DNA from: Fibrobacterota bacterium
Lineage (GTDB): Bacteria; Fibrobacterota; Chitinivibrionia; Chitinivibrionales; Chitinispirillaceae
NCBI GenBank assembly: GCA_023412475.1
Contig: JAEYNR010000005.1
Location: 1-32,999 of the forward strand
Direction of reading: 5' to 3'
DNA: 32,999 bases
Within the stretch, counting starts at the first letter, position 1. Each line of letters begins with the position of its first letter. The notes below the pieces were generated by a model that saw nothing but the letters and a program-made list of their open reading frames with translations, searched no databases and was not told the DNA's origin. This document shows positions 8,889-17,687 of the stretch, in pieces. The position numbers and the translations under genes were made by a program.

Positions 8889-11756
8889 TCAATCCAGAAC
8901 CTGAATTTTCCTGATCACCTGCTCTCCCAGGGCACTTTTAAATCGCACCAGAAATAACCCGTTACTTACAGGATTCCACTTATAATAGGTTTTCCCCCTT
9001 TCAGCAAAACTGGTTACTACTTTCCCCTGAATATTAAGAATGCTGACTTGAAAATCTTTTTCAAATGGTATCTGTAAAATGAAGGACCCGACCCGGCACA
9101 CTCTGTTTCTGTTAAGCATTTTATGAATTTTTACGCTTGCACCTTCAGAGTTGTAATCATCTTTTCCGGGAGAACCATGTACTGCCCGTGAAGCTATCCA
9201 GTTATTACCATCATTTTGATCATGTGGGGCATTGGCATCGGAAGGAACCAGTGATCTGCCGCTCTTATCGGGCTCAGTTGGCCAGGGTGTCTTATCACTA
9301 TAGGTAATCGAGAGAACTATTGCCCCGGAAGCATCGAGAATTTCAAGTTTCTCACCGCTGTTTGACAGTTGATCCCTGTACTCTCCATTAGGATTGAATC
9401 CATACCTGCTCTTGAATTGTGCTCTGTTGGAAGCGACAACAAAGAAACTGCCCGGTTCAAGAATAGTCCCGGGTAAAAATGAATATGAAATACCACTGCC
9501 AAAACTGAGACCAGTTAAACTTAAGGGCTTAGATCCGGTGTTTTTTAATTCAAGAAATTCATACAAGCTACCCTGATCATTCTTATCATCAACAGGCTTA
9601 TAATGGATCTCGGTGATTTTCAGATCGCTATAATCCTGGGGTATGATTATAAGTAAATCTCTAAGCGCGCTCCATTCACTCCCGGTTTTGATACGGGCAT
9701 TAACCAGTGTGGTGGTATTAATAGTAATTGTTGCAGAACTGGTGCTGGTTTTTGCCGCCTGGTTGTCGCTACCCCCGGGTGAACGTGGATCGCTACCATC
9801 TATTGCATAGTAAATGCTTCCCGAAGTGTTAGGGTTTGAGATTGTCAATTGATATCCTGAAGAGCCTTTAGTCTTTCGCACTATAATAGTCTGCCCTGCA
9901 GAAAAGACCGGTGGATCGATCGATGGATAAAGACTGTCCTCTCTGAATTGCTCTATGACAATTTCTGTCCTCTTGGGCATATACTCATTATAAATTCTTT
10001 CAAGTTCAGGAAGCCAGTCATCGTGCTTTGTGCGGGTCGTATCTACTTTTGAATCACCCCATCTTGCCGATTCTGCGATTATCGCTTTTTCAATCTGAGC
10101 TTCTCTGGCCTGATATCGGTTTTTTGACTGCTCAGGGCAAAAAACCCCATTATTAAAGAAATGTCTGAAAACATGATCTGCAAATTTCATCCTGTAATCA
10201 CTGTTTTCACAAAGCGCCTGATGAATCCGCTGAGGATTAAAAAAACGAATATCATCCGATAGTTTAAAAGGACCCGTTCTGTCAACCTCGAGTGCCGGAA
10301 CAGCGGTATCACGCATATTCACCTGGAAGTCCACCATGGTGTGCTCACCATCATGGCTCATCCATTTAAATCCGTCAGGCTTAACACGGTTAAAGATGGC
10401 CTGTAAGTTATTGGTACGCTGAGGCTCAGAAAAAGCATAGGTAGGGGAGTCAAAGTTCCCGGTGTAAAATGTTATCATTAAATAATCTATAAGATTTTCC
10501 ACATCCAGAAGCCGTTCGTATGATGGATTTACTGTTTTACCATCAGGCTCCAATCCCTGTACCATGTAGTAATCAGAGTTTTTGCTGAATCCTGCGAGGG
10601 CTTTTGTCCAAAGTCTTTGCGCTGCGTCAATTGTACCATCATCGACTTCCACTGTTTTATCTCTGTCCGAACCCATCGTAAAATCATTAACTGTACTTAA
10701 AACATCATAATCCCCATAATCACCACCCATATAGGATTCTGCATATCTATTGTCAGCCTGTTCCTGTGTCTGATAAATTCCCCAGTACATTCCATTGAGA
10801 TACAGGTGATAGTATCTGCTTCTTGTATAATAATGTCCCAGATCTCTTTGGGTATCCCTGCAGTAAACATCCTTGATCATTGTGCACTGTGCACCTTCAG
10901 TGGATTTGTAGCTCCATGAGTAGTTCTGTGAAGTTCGCAGGCTGATTTTATCAAACTTAGATACTCCTTCATCCTCAAAGAGGGGATAGTTGAGCTTTGG
11001 TGCACCATATTTTTCCCGAAAAAAGAGTCGGAAAGAATGTTTCGGACAATCAGCATGCCTGCTCCAGCCACCACGGATTCGAATACCACAAGGTATTGAA
11101 AAACCAAATGAGCCATCAGGGTTAATCAGTTCCGCGTAACCGAAACGTTCCCATTCGGCACCTGTTTCCAACGCATTCTGATAGATTCCACGGGTTTTAT
11201 CAAAAAGGCTGTCCATATCCAGGACTAACGATATACTCGCAATATCTAATAGTGCTTCTTTAAAAAGACCATCATAACGAGGATCTGAAACTACCGTTGA
11301 ATCCATCTCATAATCGTATTCCTGAGCCATCATAAAACCGCCACTTCTGGTAGGTTCGGGCCATGGTAACCCCGGATAACTCTGTGTTAAAACGTTAGAT
11401 ATAAATATGTAGGTTTTGGTAGTCATGGTACTTGTGTCCTGGTGAAGGATTGCGACCGCCCGAAGTACGACTGCTGGAGTGGCAGTACGCCCTTCTATGC
11501 TGTTTGGATCAATAAGAAGAGAAACCGGTGATGCAGCAGTTATCATGGTAGGCGAGAATCTTGGATCACTGCAATCAAGTGTATATTGTATTGTTGCTCC
11601 TTGAGAACCACTTGAGAGTCTGACCGTTATTGCAGAATCATAAAACCCATGGTCCACATCTACCGAAACAGGAGATACAGCCGCTAAACAATACTGTACC
11701 AGAACTAAAAAAATCAGGCATATTACATTTACTTTCGACTTAAGAATCTGTGGCAT
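8889..11756 (-). CDS. Secreted CotH-family protein with chitobiase-C-like, lamin-tail and Por sorting domains
   Basis: A 955-residue secreted protein. A signal peptide (hydrophobic 9-25, Ala-rich end) precedes a chitobiase C-terminal-type beta domain (about 30-118; ATIQYTLDCSDPRFSP). A CotH region follows (about 165-620), including the typical YHLYLNGMYWGIYQTQE segment, and then a second chitobiase-C-like repeat (about 630-700; SIYYAIDGSDPRSPG). A lamin-tail domain (about 710-845; LKITEIHYKP, EFLELKNTGSKPLSLTG) and a C-terminal type IX secretion sorting-like domain (about 880-955; VSILNIQGKVV, NGLFLVRF) complete it. CotH proteins are atypical kinases of the spore coat and of cellulosomal or secreted proteins. 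The role here is probably surface attachment or modification during polysaccharide use. It lies on the same strand as a GH8 glycosidase and a small ORF 52 bp upstream. Start: ATG with AAGGAA just upstream. Confidence 0.88.
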   Translation of the reverse strand: MPQILKSKVNVICLIFLVLVQYCLAAVSPVSVDVDHGFYDSAITVRLSSGSQGATIQYTLDCSDPRFSPTMITAASPVSLLIDPNSIEGRTATPAVVLRAVAILHQDTSTMTTKTYIFISNVLTQSYPGLPWPEPTRSGGFMMAQEYDYEMDSTVVSDPRYDGLFKEALLDIASISLVLDMDSLFDKTRGIYQNALETGAEWERFGYAELINPDGSFGFSIPCGIRIRGGWSRHADCPKHSFRLFFREKYGAPKLNYPLFEDEGVSKFDKISLRTSQNYSWSYKSTEGAQCTMIKDVYCRDTQRDLGHYYTRSRYYHLYLNGMYWGIYQTQEQADNRYAESYMGGDYGDYDVLSTVNDFTMGSDRDKTVEVDDGTIDAAQRLWTKALAGFSKNSDYYMVQGLEPDGKTVNPSYERLLDVENLIDYLMITFYTGNFDSPTYAFSEPQRTNNLQAIFNRVKPDGFKWMSHDGEHTMVDFQVNMRDTAVPALEVDRTGPFKLSDDIRFFNPQRIHQALCENSDYRMKFADHVFRHFFNNGVFCPEQSKNRYQAREAQIEKAIIAESARWGDSKVDTTRTKHDDWLPELERIYNEYMPKRTEIVIEQFREDSLYPSIDPPVFSAGQTIIVRKTKGSSGYQLTISNPNTSGSIYYAIDGSDPRSPGGSDNQAAKTSTSSATITINTTTLVNARIKTGSEWSALRDLLIIIPQDYSDLKITEIHYKPVDDKNDQGSLYEFLELKNTGSKPLSLTGLSFGSGISYSFLPGTILEPGSFFVVASNRAQFKSRYGFNPNGEYRDQLSNSGEKLEILDASGAIVLSITYSDKTPWPTEPDKSGRSLVPSDANAPHDQNDGNNWIASRAVHGSPGKDDYNSEGASVKIHKMLNRNRVCRVGSFILQIPFEKDFQVSILNIQGKVVTSFAERGKTYYKWNPVSNGLFLVRFKSALGEQVIRKIQVLD

Positions 11757-11808
11757 GTTCCTTGTTCCTGTTAAATGACCGATTCATGGGAATTAAAATT
11801 TGCATATT

Positions 11809-11907
11809 TTATTCTTGTAATATTTTTTTTACATCTGGCAAATAATCACCATCGATGTAAACGCAAATTACCTGTTTTCCATATAGATATAGTGTTTCAG
11901 GTTTCAT
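11809..11907 (-). CDS. Candidate 32-residue small protein upstream of the CotH gene
   Basis: An ATG at 11907 opens a 32-codon frame ending in TAA at 11809-11811. The ribosome binding site is unusually strong for this window: AGAGGAGGG placed 6-8 bases before the ATG. The product begins MKPETLYLYGKQVICVYIDG and ends DVKKILQE, a soluble, Tyr/Val-rich peptide with one Cys. No family recognised. It sits between the GH8 gene and the CotH gene, same strand, 52 bp before the CotH start, so it may be a leader peptide or a small gene of that operon. A perfect 6-bp palindromic element (TTACAT-CT-ATGTAA, 11983-11996) lies about 75 bp upstream. It could also be the start of a decayed longer gene. Confidence 0.45.
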   Translation of the reverse strand: MKPETLYLYGKQVICVYIDGDYLPDVKKILQE

Positions 11908-12021
11908 TGGCGGCCCTCCTCTTTTTAAAATCCGGACGCTCCCTGTTTTAGAGACGCAGATCGCTAAAAGGGTTCATTTATTTTACATCTATGTAATACA
12001 AAAGTGGTTTTTTTTCATGCA

Positions 12022-12043
12022 GAGCGCTCACAGAAGAGCGCTC
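12022..12043. repeat. GC-rich hairpin past the GH8 gene
   Basis: GAGCGCTC (12022-12029) and GAGCGCTC (12036-12043), each self-palindromic, form an 8-bp stem with a 6-nt loop just beyond the GH8 stop codon. No T-run follows on the minus strand, so it is more likely an mRNA 3' stabiliser or a factor-dependent stop than a classic intrinsic terminator. Confidence 0.5.
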
Positions 12044-12066
12044 CAAAAAGGGAGTATGAGTAGGCA

Positions 12067-13455
12067 TTAAAAAATTGAAATGATCTGTCGCATACCGGCT
12101 TTGCTATTTTTCTCGTGGACAGAGAGTATATAGCAGCCATTTTCCAGTGATGACAAATCGAGTAAACATTTCTGTTGTCCTGTGATATTCATTTTTTTAG
12201 CCAATTGCCCCTGAAGAGTAGTTAAAGTAACACTGCTTCCGTTTACAATACCGGAGAGCTCAAATTTGCGATTCTTTAAATTTTTTACTAAAACAGAATT
12301 ATTAGTGTTACTCTGATATCTTTTATTTATTGTCTTGACCTGAGCATCCCTGATATGCCACATATTTCCTGTCATTGTCATCAGATAGCAATTGCCTAGA
12401 AACCCATGATACCAGTAATTGTCAAATCTCATACCAGCTATGTGTTTACCAAAGGCATCTGAGACTTCCTGACTATTACACATTGCAGCAACCGCAAAAC
12501 CTCCTACATAGGACATATTATGGTATGAGCCGGTTTGTCTGCCATCAAGACTATAACCATCCCTGATATTTGCAGGCCCGATACCATATGCCCAGTTAGA
12601 TATTTTCGTGCACCACGCCTTGGCTTTTTCATTGCCATTCCAGAGGTAATCCAGTGCAATTCGCCATGGAGCACGACAGGCATCGAAACCATAGCTGTGA
12701 TTTCTTCCACCATTCGAAGCACTTCCATCCAATTTCTGCCAGTCGGGAATAAGTCCTGTAGTCGGATGTGCACCGTTTTGCAGTAATGTATAGGTGTCAT
12801 CAGCTAGCTTGCTCCATGCATTGTCACCTGAGACTTCGGCGAAAACCCGGAAAAAGGCAGGTGTATGGTAAGAAATATCGGTCTCATTACATCCACCATA
12901 AACTCCACCTCCCGCCATGCCTCCGGCGATCACTGATGTACCACCACAATTTACAATCAGTCTTTTAACTGTATTTATTAGCGTGATCGCCTCAGATTTA
13001 TAACTTTCTCCCCACTGCCATGAAGCTACAGCCATTGCATAAGCAACATCAAGATCACCATCACTTGCACTTCCCCCATCACTAACGCCGCCACAGGTTA
13101 CTTTCCAAGCCATCATGCCATGTCCCTGAAGCTTGCTTTTATAAAACTTGTATAATCCGTCAAAGGTACTCTTGTCACCCATGTATGCAGCAATAATCAT
13201 TGACCATCCCATGGATTCAACTTTTGTTAAACCGTTTTCACCTGAATCATCAGAATATGTTCTGATTCCCCCGTTACACTCTGGCAACAAATTGCTTGCC
13301 TTATAACTTTTGTACCAGGCATCAAAGTGTTCTGTAGTCAGGGTTTTTGGCATGAACCCATATTTGAATTGGACATTTCTGGGATATGGAAACTCCTGGC
13401 TTTGAGCTGCAGTTGCAATTAGCATTGCAACAAAGATTAATTTTGTTTTCTTCAT
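12067..13455 (-). CDS. Secreted GH8 glycoside hydrolase (endoglucanase/xylanase type) with C-terminal sorting domain
   Basis: Family 8 glycosidase of 462 residues from the ATG at 13455 (GAGGAG upstream; a longer frame to 13491 lacks a better site). The signal peptide is residues 1-20 (MKKTKLIFVAML). Catalytic landmarks of the (alpha/alpha)6 barrel are visible: Glu80 in KVESMGWSMIIAA (general acid), Asp134 in SASDGDLDVAYAM (substrate positioning) and Asp248 in YGFDACRAPWRIALD (general base region). Family members hydrolyse beta-1,4 glucans, chitosan or xylan; the exact substrate cannot be read here. The last ~75 residues (SSVTLTTLQGQLAKK, LENGCYILSV) resemble a type IX (Por) sorting domain, implying surface display or release. 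It lies upstream of the small ORF and CotH gene in one direction, forming a polysaccharide-degradation neighbourhood. Confidence 0.9.
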   Translation of the reverse strand: MKKTKLIFVAMLIATAAQSQEFPYPRNVQFKYGFMPKTLTTEHFDAWYKSYKASNLLPECNGGIRTYSDDSGENGLTKVESMGWSMIIAAYMGDKSTFDGLYKFYKSKLQGHGMMAWKVTCGGVSDGGSASDGDLDVAYAMAVASWQWGESYKSEAITLINTVKRLIVNCGGTSVIAGGMAGGGVYGGCNETDISYHTPAFFRVFAEVSGDNAWSKLADDTYTLLQNGAHPTTGLIPDWQKLDGSASNGGRNHSYGFDACRAPWRIALDYLWNGNEKAKAWCTKISNWAYGIGPANIRDGYSLDGRQTGSYHNMSYVGGFAVAAMCNSQEVSDAFGKHIAGMRFDNYWYHGFLGNCYLMTMTGNMWHIRDAQVKTINKRYQSNTNNSVLVKNLKNRKFELSGIVNGSSVTLTTLQGQLAKKMNITGQQKCLLDLSSLENGCYILSVHEKNSKAGMRQIISIF

Positions 13456-13805
13456 AACTGTTACTCCTCGTTCTTGAATATGTACATACATTTAAACGCG
13501 TAAATTGTGATTAAAACTTAAATGGATCCTATGCAGGGCAGAACGCTCCAATTTCTACCTTTGCAATATTCTTCATAATAGCTACTATCAGATCTCTCTT
13601 TCCGTAGCACCAGTTTCATTGTTGAGCAACCAGTTCAGCCTGTTCGCCGATACTTTTACATTTACTATTATAGACTTAGTGCAATTTGCATCGACTTTGG
13701 TTTCAAGGGTTGGTATCAATTGTTTCCTCATAGGTGTTAAGATATTTCCCATTCCATAAATTATCTAAGCTTACTTTTTTTAATTCAAGCAAAAACCAGA
13801 AAGAA
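13456..13805. other. Gene-free stretch upstream of the GH8 gene
   Basis: About 350 bp, AT-rich, between the lipoprotein stop and the GH8 start. It presumably holds the GH8 promoter, but no clear -35/-10 pair stands out. No ORF with a ribosome binding site was found. Confidence 0.45.
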
Positions 13806-15485
13806 TCACTTAAACACAACCAAACGATCATCAATGCGCTGATTCATATAGCATAACTTAACCCAGGCATTACTACGTGCTGTCTGTTCAATTCTTACTT
13901 CATCAATTACCCCTTTTAAAAAGCAGTAGTCACTGGTATTGTTCGGTAAAGTGATCAATTCCATAAAGCGACCAATGGTAATATCTTGCGAAGTATCTCT
14001 TGATAATGTCGATGAGCTGTAGGTGTTTGGTGTGCTGTCAACAAGAGTTCCGTTAATATATAATAAACGCCGCTCTCCAGCACGCACTCCGGTGATTAAT
14101 AACCATTGTCGTGCATAAGCTGTAGTTACGCAAGCTTGCCAGTTATTGGGAGAAATAAATTCAGAGAACTCCCAGAGCGGAGAATCTGTAGGAAAATAGG
14201 TACAACGCAGAAAGTACTGAGAATAACCTTTAGCAACAATTAACTGTGCTGTATAATCAAGAGTGTCTAAAGAAACCCAGGCGCTAATAGAAAAATCCTT
14301 ATCACTGGAAATGTTCAGCTTACTACTGGCGGTGTTGGGCATGATAATAAAATCATTATTACCGTCAAATCTTTGGCTATTACCAATTATTCCTTTTTGC
14401 TGTTGAGGTCTGGCTGTGTCTGGTGATATGCCATAATATTGGTTACCTGTTGCATCCAGAAAGGGTTCTGCTGCAGCCTCTCTCAGATGCCATACACCAG
14501 CAAACCCATCTGCAGTATCAAATACCGTTTTTTCACTTATTAGAGCAGTTGCAGAGGAATTCCCCCAAATCATTGTCATTGATTGTTTTGCATCATTCCC
14601 CAGAATGGTATCAACTCCTACCCATATTACTGCATCTTTGTTTTCACGATCCCATAGCTCAATTTCGTGAAAGAGCTGCTTGCCGCCTGATGATATAAAA
14701 CGAAGATCTTCACCCTCTGCCATGCACTCGTTAAAATTAAAAGTTGCTGCAGAAAGCCTTATAAGAACCGGAAAATTGTAGAGATCCTCGGTGATTCCTG
14801 CACCGGAAGGGGAGGTGTTGAGAATCAGTTCCTGTGAATGTTTCCAGTCAAGCCACAGAACTGTTGTTGTGTCTCCAGGAGTTACTTCAACATTGTGACT
14901 CATAACAACAGGCGTACTGCTGTCAGTTGAGGCATACGAAATCGATGGTAACACACCTGAAGGTATCGAGTCGAGCAGGGTATAGCCATTTTCTGCTTTT
15001 ACCCTTACATAATAACTTGTCCCAGATATAAAGATGTAGCCTGGGACTTTAGGAGTTTCATTTGATACAAGAATACGAACTGCTCCGGGTAATGAAAGCA
15101 TACAATCTTCAATAGAAGAATCTTGGGTACCTACTAGTATGTTGGTGATTAGCGCCCGAAGCCGGGTTTTCTGTTGCACGGCTTCGATTGAATATATGTG
15201 ATTTTCTGGCACTGTAAAGTGATAGGTGCCGCTATCGTCTGTAGTATCGATACAAGAATCGGTAATCGGCTCACCGGTAACCGGATTGTAGTCTGATGAA
15301 AGAATGGTTACTATCGTGTTAGCAGCAGCAGTGCCATCTTTATCGATAACTTTACCTACTATTTTAGCATTGCCAGCCTCTGAGCCACCTGCTGAAATAC
15401 CAGGACTGCTGCATTTCAGCAGGAAAAAAATTCCGGCAGCAGCTATAATTCCGATTGGCATTTTGCAGTATGTAAGTTTTTTCAT
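13806..15485 (-). CDS. Lipoprotein with carboxypeptidase-regulatory, DUF2341 and LamG-like domains (TIGR02147 partner)
   Basis: A 559-residue envelope lipoprotein. The hydrophobic leader ends at LLKCSS, making Cys25 the likely lipidated residue (Lys at -1 is atypical). It is followed by AGGSEAGN and then a carboxypeptidase-regulatory-like beta domain (about 40-120; GKVIDKDGTAAANTIVTI, DDSGTYHFTVPE). A DUF2341 domain (about 215-310; YNFPVLIRLSAATFNF, GNDAKQSMTMIWGN) and a concanavalin/LamG-like domain (about 325-545; GFAGVWHLREA, GDNDF-like FDGNNDFIIMP, ISAWVSLDT, GVIDEVRIEQTARSNAW) complete it. This architecture suggests carbohydrate binding at the cell surface. Its ATG overlaps the stop of the TIGR02147 gene by 4 bases (ATGA), so the two are translationally coupled. 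The second TIGR02147/lipoprotein pair at 23.3-24.8 kb shares the Cys25 plus AGG-x-E-x-x-N layout. Confidence 0.85.
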   Translation of the reverse strand: MKKLTYCKMPIGIIAAAGIFFLLKCSSPGISAGGSEAGNAKIVGKVIDKDGTAAANTIVTILSSDYNPVTGEPITDSCIDTTDDSGTYHFTVPENHIYSIEAVQQKTRLRALITNILVGTQDSSIEDCMLSLPGAVRILVSNETPKVPGYIFISGTSYYVRVKAENGYTLLDSIPSGVLPSISYASTDSSTPVVMSHNVEVTPGDTTTVLWLDWKHSQELILNTSPSGAGITEDLYNFPVLIRLSAATFNFNECMAEGEDLRFISSGGKQLFHEIELWDRENKDAVIWVGVDTILGNDAKQSMTMIWGNSSATALISEKTVFDTADGFAGVWHLREAAAEPFLDATGNQYYGISPDTARPQQQKGIIGNSQRFDGNNDFIIMPNTASSKLNISSDKDFSISAWVSLDTLDYTAQLIVAKGYSQYFLRCTYFPTDSPLWEFSEFISPNNWQACVTTAYARQWLLITGVRAGERRLLYINGTLVDSTPNTYSSSTLSRDTSQDITIGRFMELITLPNNTSDYCFLKGVIDEVRIEQTARSNAWVKLCYMNQRIDDRLVVFK

Positions 15486-16354
15486 TGTATTTCACGTTGC
15501 TTTTGAGTTTTAGAAATGACTTTTGATCGCGGAAGAAGCTGAAAACCGGTAAAACAGACTAATTCAGGATCATTATCCTCTTTTGCTATTTGCAATAGAT
15601 GTTTTCTGAAATCCTGTATCTCCTTTTTAATCAGGCTGTATGTTTTTTTTGAAACGCAAAGTGTAAGTGAAGAGATATCTCTGTTTTCTTTTTCTATTGT
15701 ACTTAGTGCTTCGATACTCTGGGAGAGAGTCTGCTTATGGTAATTTCGCAGAATAATGGAATAGACCTCATCTCCACTGGAAATTACCGGATCTGTACGA
15801 TACAAGTTTCCAGATTCATCAGTCTTCAGAAAGCCATTTTTTAGCAGGTAACTGACAGCATTCTCAGCCTGTTGCGCAGTAATACGCGGGATACAGTTGC
15901 GGGCAAGGAGGTTGTAATCATTCTTGAAAGTTATGATAGTTGCCAGTTCTCTTATAACCGGATAGTACCACTTACTAAAGAACTGCAGCTTTTTATCATT
16001 AATTCGATGAATACCCCGTCGGTAACGGAGCGAAAGAAGCGATCGAAGCAGAGTCTCTTTTTTGGATATTTCAGTTTCGTTGTTGAATTGAACGAGTGTT
16101 AAGAAGTAGCTTGCCTCTTTTTTTTGCAATCCCAGAGCATTGCAGAACTTTTTACAGTACTCTTCACTAAGGGCTCGTTCACCTTTAAGAACCCTAAGAA
16201 GGTAGTTAGGACTTTTAATTCCAGCTTCCTGAGAGAATCGACGATGCGAAAATCCTGCTTCGTGCTCTTTTCGCCAGTTATAGACTGCCTGGAGATATTC
16301 ACAGTAATCGAAGAAGTTGTATATGTCGATCTTTTGCTTTATCGTAGGTACCAT
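15482..16354 (-). CDS. TIGR02147/DUF4423 family protein, copy 1
   Basis: A 290-residue cytoplasmic protein. The N-terminal ~85 residues (IYNFFDYCEYLQAVYNWRK, then FSHRRFSQEAGIKSPNYLL) look like a helix-turn-helix of Xre type. A DUF4423-like region follows, including QFFSKWYYPVIRELATI, a winged-helix-like segment (ITAQQAENAVSYLLKNGFL), RDISSLTLCVSKKTYSLIKKE (without its last residue) and the C-terminal signature FQLLPRSK. The family is named TIGR02147 and was defined from Fibrobacter paralogues; its function is unknown, but a transcription-regulator role is plausible. The stop codon overlaps the start of a lipoprotein gene by 4 bases. The same arrangement with copy 2 at 23950-24786 argues for a conserved regulator-lipoprotein unit. 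The ATG at 16354 lacks a strong ribosome binding site. Confidence 0.87.
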   Translation of the reverse strand: MVPTIKQKIDIYNFFDYCEYLQAVYNWRKEHEAGFSHRRFSQEAGIKSPNYLLRVLKGERALSEEYCKKFCNALGLQKKEASYFLTLVQFNNETEISKKETLLRSLLSLRYRRGIHRINDKKLQFFSKWYYPVIRELATIITFKNDYNLLARNCIPRITAQQAENAVSYLLKNGFLKTDESGNLYRTDPVISSGDEVYSIILRNYHKQTLSQSIEALSTIEKENRDISSLTLCVSKKTYSLIKKEIQDFRKHLLQIAKEDNDPELVCFTGFQLLPRSKVISKTQKQREIQ

Positions 16355-16363
16355 GTGAGATAA

Positions 16364-16771
16364 TATATCTTAATTATGGTAACAGTGCAGGAATTTTTAG
16401 CTTCGACAGGACATAGCTCATAAGTTATTGATATTACTCTCTTTTTAAGATGCAATAACTGTTGCCTATTATTTGAAGAGCTTATATGCATTCTTTATTA
16501 CAACAATTCTGGTAACAGAAACAGCTCTCGATGAATGCATACTTCAACTACCTTAACGCCCTTATTTCTGTTTAGAGTTTTGGAATTTGTTTAAGATTTA
16601 AGATTAGTGATTTAGGATATTTCTTCTGATCAAATATTCCTATAAAATATTTATCTCTCACAGAGCTGAGTAGTTACCCTGTTTTTCATAATAATGCTGT
16701 TGTTTTAAAGGAAGTTGAATGCGGTATTTTTGTATTTATGAGAGATTCCCTGGAAGGAGGGGGTGTGGCCG
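16364..16771. other. Gene-free stretch with a 9-bp inverted repeat
   Basis: About 400 bp between the TIGR02147 start and the GIY-YIG stop. TATGCATTC (16485-16493) and GAATGCATA (16533-16541) form an inverted repeat 39 bp apart, possibly an operator or looped structure. No supported ORF. Confidence 0.4.
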
Positions 16772-17062
16772 TTAAGTTCCACATTTTTCTATCATTTCCA
16801 TTTTTTTTCTTTTTGACATCTTTTTAACTGCATATTCCCGTTTCGATGCTTCACTGCGGTTATGAAATTCTTCCAAATAAACAAGTTTTACAGGCAAACG
16901 TCCCCTGGTATAGCGCGCTCCTTTTCCGGAATTATGAGCCTTGATGCGGTCTGAAAGCCGATTGGTAATACCGGTGTAAAGTGATAAATCAGAGCACTTG
17001 AGTATATAAAGAAACCAATCCATTTTCTTACGCAGCACCAGTTTCATTCTTGTGGCAAGCAT
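16772..17062 (-). CDS. GIY-YIG nuclease-superfamily protein (UPF0213/YhbQ-like)
   Basis: A small protein of up to 96 residues with the GIY-YIG nuclease fold. The LYI and YTG halves of the motif (WFLYILKCSDLSLYTGIT), the following Arg (SDRIKAHNSGKGARYTRGR) and the Glu-bearing segment (EASKREYAVKKM) are present. Stand-alone members of this length are common; their DNA target is unclear, though nuclease activity is reported for YhbQ-type proteins. Start codons at 17062, 17047 and 17023 are all possible and none has a good ribosome binding site; the domain itself needs only the last one. It is single and unlinked to neighbours. Confidence 0.8.
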   Translation of the reverse strand: MLATRMKLVLRKKMDWFLYILKCSDLSLYTGITNRLSDRIKAHNSGKGARYTRGRLPVKLVYLEEFHNRSEASKREYAVKKMSKRKKMEMIEKCGT

Positions 17063-17687
17063 AAACTTGCCATGTAAAGAAATCTCTCAATATAATAGTC
17101 AGGGAACCGTCCGATTCAGGTATAATTTAAGTAAAAATGGATAGAGCGGCAAGTTTGAGATAATTTATTTTTTACCAGATCCACTTGATTGTCGCTATAG
17201 TCCTTTAAACGTATGGTATCCGGTGTAAAGCCACCACGTTTTATTAGACCACTTTTATTGATTAAGATATGCATAGAGCGGGTTTAAGAATCTGTTGAAA
17301 CATCCTGGAGATGTCGCGTATTGGCACACGAGACAGGTGAAAGTCGTTTAAGGACAATATAATTTATCTGCGAAATACATTATTTTGAAAATGCAACTGT
17401 ATATCAGTTTTTACCCCCCATCTAATAAGCATCTTTGCTATATAAAATAGTCCGGAAATCAATTTGGAATCTTCACATGCAGTAATTTATCTCTCAAGGA
17501 AAAAACAAGACCCCTATAACACGGTTCTCCAGGAATGTTTTTTGCAGGTCTATTTTATCTGTTCCACAAGAATCAAAACGGTTTCCCCTTTTTTTCTTTC
17601 TTAACTGCAAATTAAAGCTCTTACTCTTTTTTTTTGATTCTTAAAGGGAATTTTCTTTCAAAAAATCATTCAACAAGAGGAGCGAAT
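17063..17687. other. Gene-sparse region upstream of gap
   Basis: About 600 bp between the divergent GIY-YIG gene and gap. Apart from the weak small ORF at 17116-17274, it holds no supported coding sequence. The leader of gap (17540-17687) is pyrimidine-rich. No riboswitch or consensus promoter was identified. Confidence 0.45.
17116..17274 (-). CDS. Weak candidate: 52-codon ORF with protein-like composition
   Basis: From the ATG at 17274 to TGA at 17116, this frame encodes a peptide with the protein-like run SGLIKRGGFTPDTIRLKDY followed by SDNQVDLVKNKLSQ. Codon choice and residue mix look more like a gene than the surrounding DNA. There is, however, no ribosome binding site, and an in-frame stop lies four codons upstream of the ATG. 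Possibly a decayed fragment of a longer gene; no family recognised. Confidence 0.2.
   Translation of the reverse strand: MHILINKSGLIKRGGFTPDTIRLKDYSDNQVDLVKNKLSQTCRSIHFYLNYT

Noticed and set aside
13605..17047. Shared 15-base word (AGCACCAGTTTCATT) at about 13606 and 17034, the latter at the GIY-YIG start
   Set aside because: A single 15-base match is expected about once by chance in this window, and the flanks do not align.
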